This document shows, piece by piece, positions 63,313 through 64,000 of a DNA stretch of 64,000 nt. The stretch's first letter is position 1. Each line of letters starts with the position of its first letter. Under the pieces are notes generated by a model. That model saw only the letters and a program-made list of their open reading frames with translations, was not told where the DNA came from and searched no databases. The stretch is taken from positions 1,116,001 to 1,180,000 of the forward strand of contig NW_027464602.1 of NCBI RefSeq assembly GCF_043290135.1, read 5' to 3'. The DNA comes from Rhipicephalus microplus (taxonomy: Eukaryota; Arthropoda; Arachnida; Ixodida; Ixodidae). Position numbers and translations under genes: made by a program.

Positions 63313-64000
63313 CCCACAGAAAAAAAGCGCCACACAACCACCGGGTAGGCTCGAACCTCCGACTTTTCGGTTAACAGCCGATCGCGCTAGCCAATTGCGC
63401 CACGCAGACAGTCCTGCTCCACTCTCACCACCATAAGAACATATCTTAAAGCTATCAGCCCAAAGAAAAAAAAGCGCCGCACCACCACTGGGTGGGCTCG
63501 GACCTCCGACCTTTTGGTTAACAGCCGATCGCGCTAGCCAATTGCGCCACGGAGACAGTCCTGCTCCACTCTCACCACCATCAGAACATATTTTCAAAGC
63601 TATCAGCACAAAGAAAAAAAAGCGCCGCACCACCACCGGGTGGGCTCGAACCTCAGACTTTCCGGTTAACAGCCGATCAAGCTAGCCAATTGCGCCACGG
63701 AGATAGTCCTGCTCCACTCTCACCACCATCAGAACATATCTTCAAAGCTATCAGCGCAAAGAAAAAAAAGCGCCGCACCACCACTGGGTGGGCTCGAACC
63801 CCCAACCTTTCGGTTAACAGCCGATCGCGCAAGCCAATTTTGCCATGGAGACAGTCCTGCTCCACTCTCACCACCATCAGAACATATCTTCAAAGCTATC
63901 AGCCCAAAGAAAAAAAAGCGCCATACCACCACAGGGTGGGCTCGAACCTCCAACCTTTCGGTTAACAGCCGATCGCGCTAGCCAATTGCCCCACGGAGAC
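63313..64000 (-). repeat. Start of a further higher-order block (H5, cut by the window end)
   Basis: The first 688 bp repeat the opening of H4 and H3: GGGTAGG, ATCTTAAAGC/GGGCTCGGACC, CTCAGAC, GAACCCCCAACC and CACAGGG/CCAACC units in the same order, at an offset of 5,310 bp from H4. The array evidently continues beyond the window. Confidence 0.75.
63927..64000 (-). pseudogene. tRNA-Asn-like copy, chimeric 'CACAGGG / CCAACCTTTCGG' form, last in window
   Basis: The 3' half follows the CCATACCACCACAGGG subfamily but the anticodon arm is CCTTTCGG rather than that subfamily's CCTTTTGG. The D arm is TTGCCCCAC, giving A-box TGGGGCAATTGG and one lost D-stem pair (11-24). The same hybrid appears near 47710-47772, 50950-51012, 55225-55300 and 58617-58686, once per large block, so it is a marker of block identity. 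Confidence 0.7.

Larger units (their letters stand above)
1..64000 (-). repeat. tRNA-Asn(GTT)-derived satellite array, ~147-148 bp monomer, ~430 head-to-tail copies
   Basis: The window is one tandem array and every copy has the same orientation. Read on the minus strand, a monomer contains a 74-nt tRNA-Asn-like segment, about 9 nt (typically GTGCGGCGC), a T-run, and a spacer of roughly 55-60 bp. The tRNA 5' ends of the first eight copies lie at 137, 286, 432, 578, 726, 874, 1021 and 1169. The tRNA layout is acceptor GTCTCCG, D arm GCGC-AATTGGCTA-GCGC, anticodon loop CTGTTAA, variable loop AGGTT or AAGTT, and T loop TTCGAGC. This matches the eukaryotic tRNA-Asn family as I remember it. Most length variation comes from the poly-A (minus-strand T) run, 6 to 11 long. 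No unique sequence interrupts the array, so every stretch without its own entry below consists of more diverged copies of the same monomer. Confidence 0.97.

Noticed and set aside
1..64000. Long open reading frames on both strands, up to 243 codons
   Set aside because: All are the same repeat read in different frames. They stay open only where the poly-A run makes the unit 147 bp. They have no start-site context or domain and change subfamily with the DNA repeat. The peptide is the translated tRNA segment.
1..64000. CRISPR array
   Set aside because: The unit is regular, but both the tRNA part and the spacer are repeated, the period is ~148 bp, and there are no unique spacers or cas genes.
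1..64000. Ordinary cluster of functional tRNA-Asn genes
   Set aside because: Nearly every copy has mismatches in the acceptor, anticodon and T stems, and several subfamilies lose D-stem pairs or G57. A few better copies are listed separately, with moderate confidence only.
1..64000. tRNA-derived SINE insertions
   Set aside because: SINEs are dispersed, with a 3' tail and target-site duplications. Here the copies are strictly head to tail with a constant spacer and no target-site duplications visible. An ancient SINE origin of the founder cannot be excluded.
1..64000. Bacterial or organellar origin
   Set aside because: No CCA is encoded at the tRNA 3' end, no bacterial genes or Shine-Dalgarno-led frames are present, and the tRNA body with A/B boxes plus T-run fits nuclear eukaryotic Pol III genes.
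1..64000. Entamoeba-type tRNA arrays
   Set aside because: Those arrays, as I know them, carry one to several intact tRNA genes separated by AT-rich short tandem repeats. Here the spacer is not AT-rich or simple and the tRNA is degenerate.
1..64000. Functional centromere
   Set aside because: The higher-order organisation is suggestive, but nothing in the sequence alone shows centromere function and I recognise no CENP-B-like box.
1..64000. Assembly artefact from collapsed or over-expanded repeats
   Set aside because: Private variants in most blocks and mosaic differences between blocks argue for real copies. The exact number of the larger duplications still depends on long-read support, so this is only partly rejected.

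Overview
The whole 64 kb window is one uninterrupted, head-to-tail tandem repeat array. I see no protein-coding gene, no flanking unique DNA and no mobile element. The monomer is about 147-148 bp, so there are roughly 430 copies by division, not by an exact count. Successive copies at the left edge are spaced 149, 146, 146, 148, 148, 147 and 148 bp. On the minus strand each monomer holds a 74-nt segment with the layout of a eukaryotic tRNA-Asn(GTT), then about 9 nt, then a run of usually 6-9 T. A spacer of about 55-60 bp leads to the next copy. The organism is therefore a eukaryote: the tRNA is nuclear type with no encoded CCA, it carries RNA polymerase III A-box and B-box sequences, and a T-run follows it. 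From memory the tRNA core resembles animal tRNA-Asn. I cannot name the species.

Most copies look like tRNA pseudogenes. Three defects recur: A27 faces A43 in the anticodon stem, A51 faces A63 in the T stem, and the 3' side of the acceptor stem is a GGTGGT-like sequence that mispairs with GTCTCCG. The Pol III signals (A-box, B-box, T-run) are kept far better than the cloverleaf. At least eight monomer subfamilies can be told apart. A few copies fold better: 15425-15498, 34435-34508 and 35463-35536 have a fully pairable acceptor stem, and 27947-28020 has perfect T and D stems.

Above the monomer the array is a mosaic of duplications whose lengths are whole multiples of the monomer. Left part (1-15.4 kb): a 5-mer duplication (2009-3484), a 27-mer tandem duplication (4911-12895) and a 15-mer tandem duplication (10990-15415). 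Middle part (15.4-36.8 kb): interspersed homologous blocks and a clean 3-mer duplication (29597-30484). Right part (36.9-64 kb): four consecutive 2.2-2.6 kb blocks (36871-46750), then four larger 3.4-5.3 kb blocks and a fragment of a fifth (47092-64000), with chimeric junctions inside monomers. This pattern fits unequal crossing-over and gene conversion.

The long open reading frames on both strands are by-products of the repeat. They read the tRNA segment over and over as the same short peptide motif and should not be annotated as genes.
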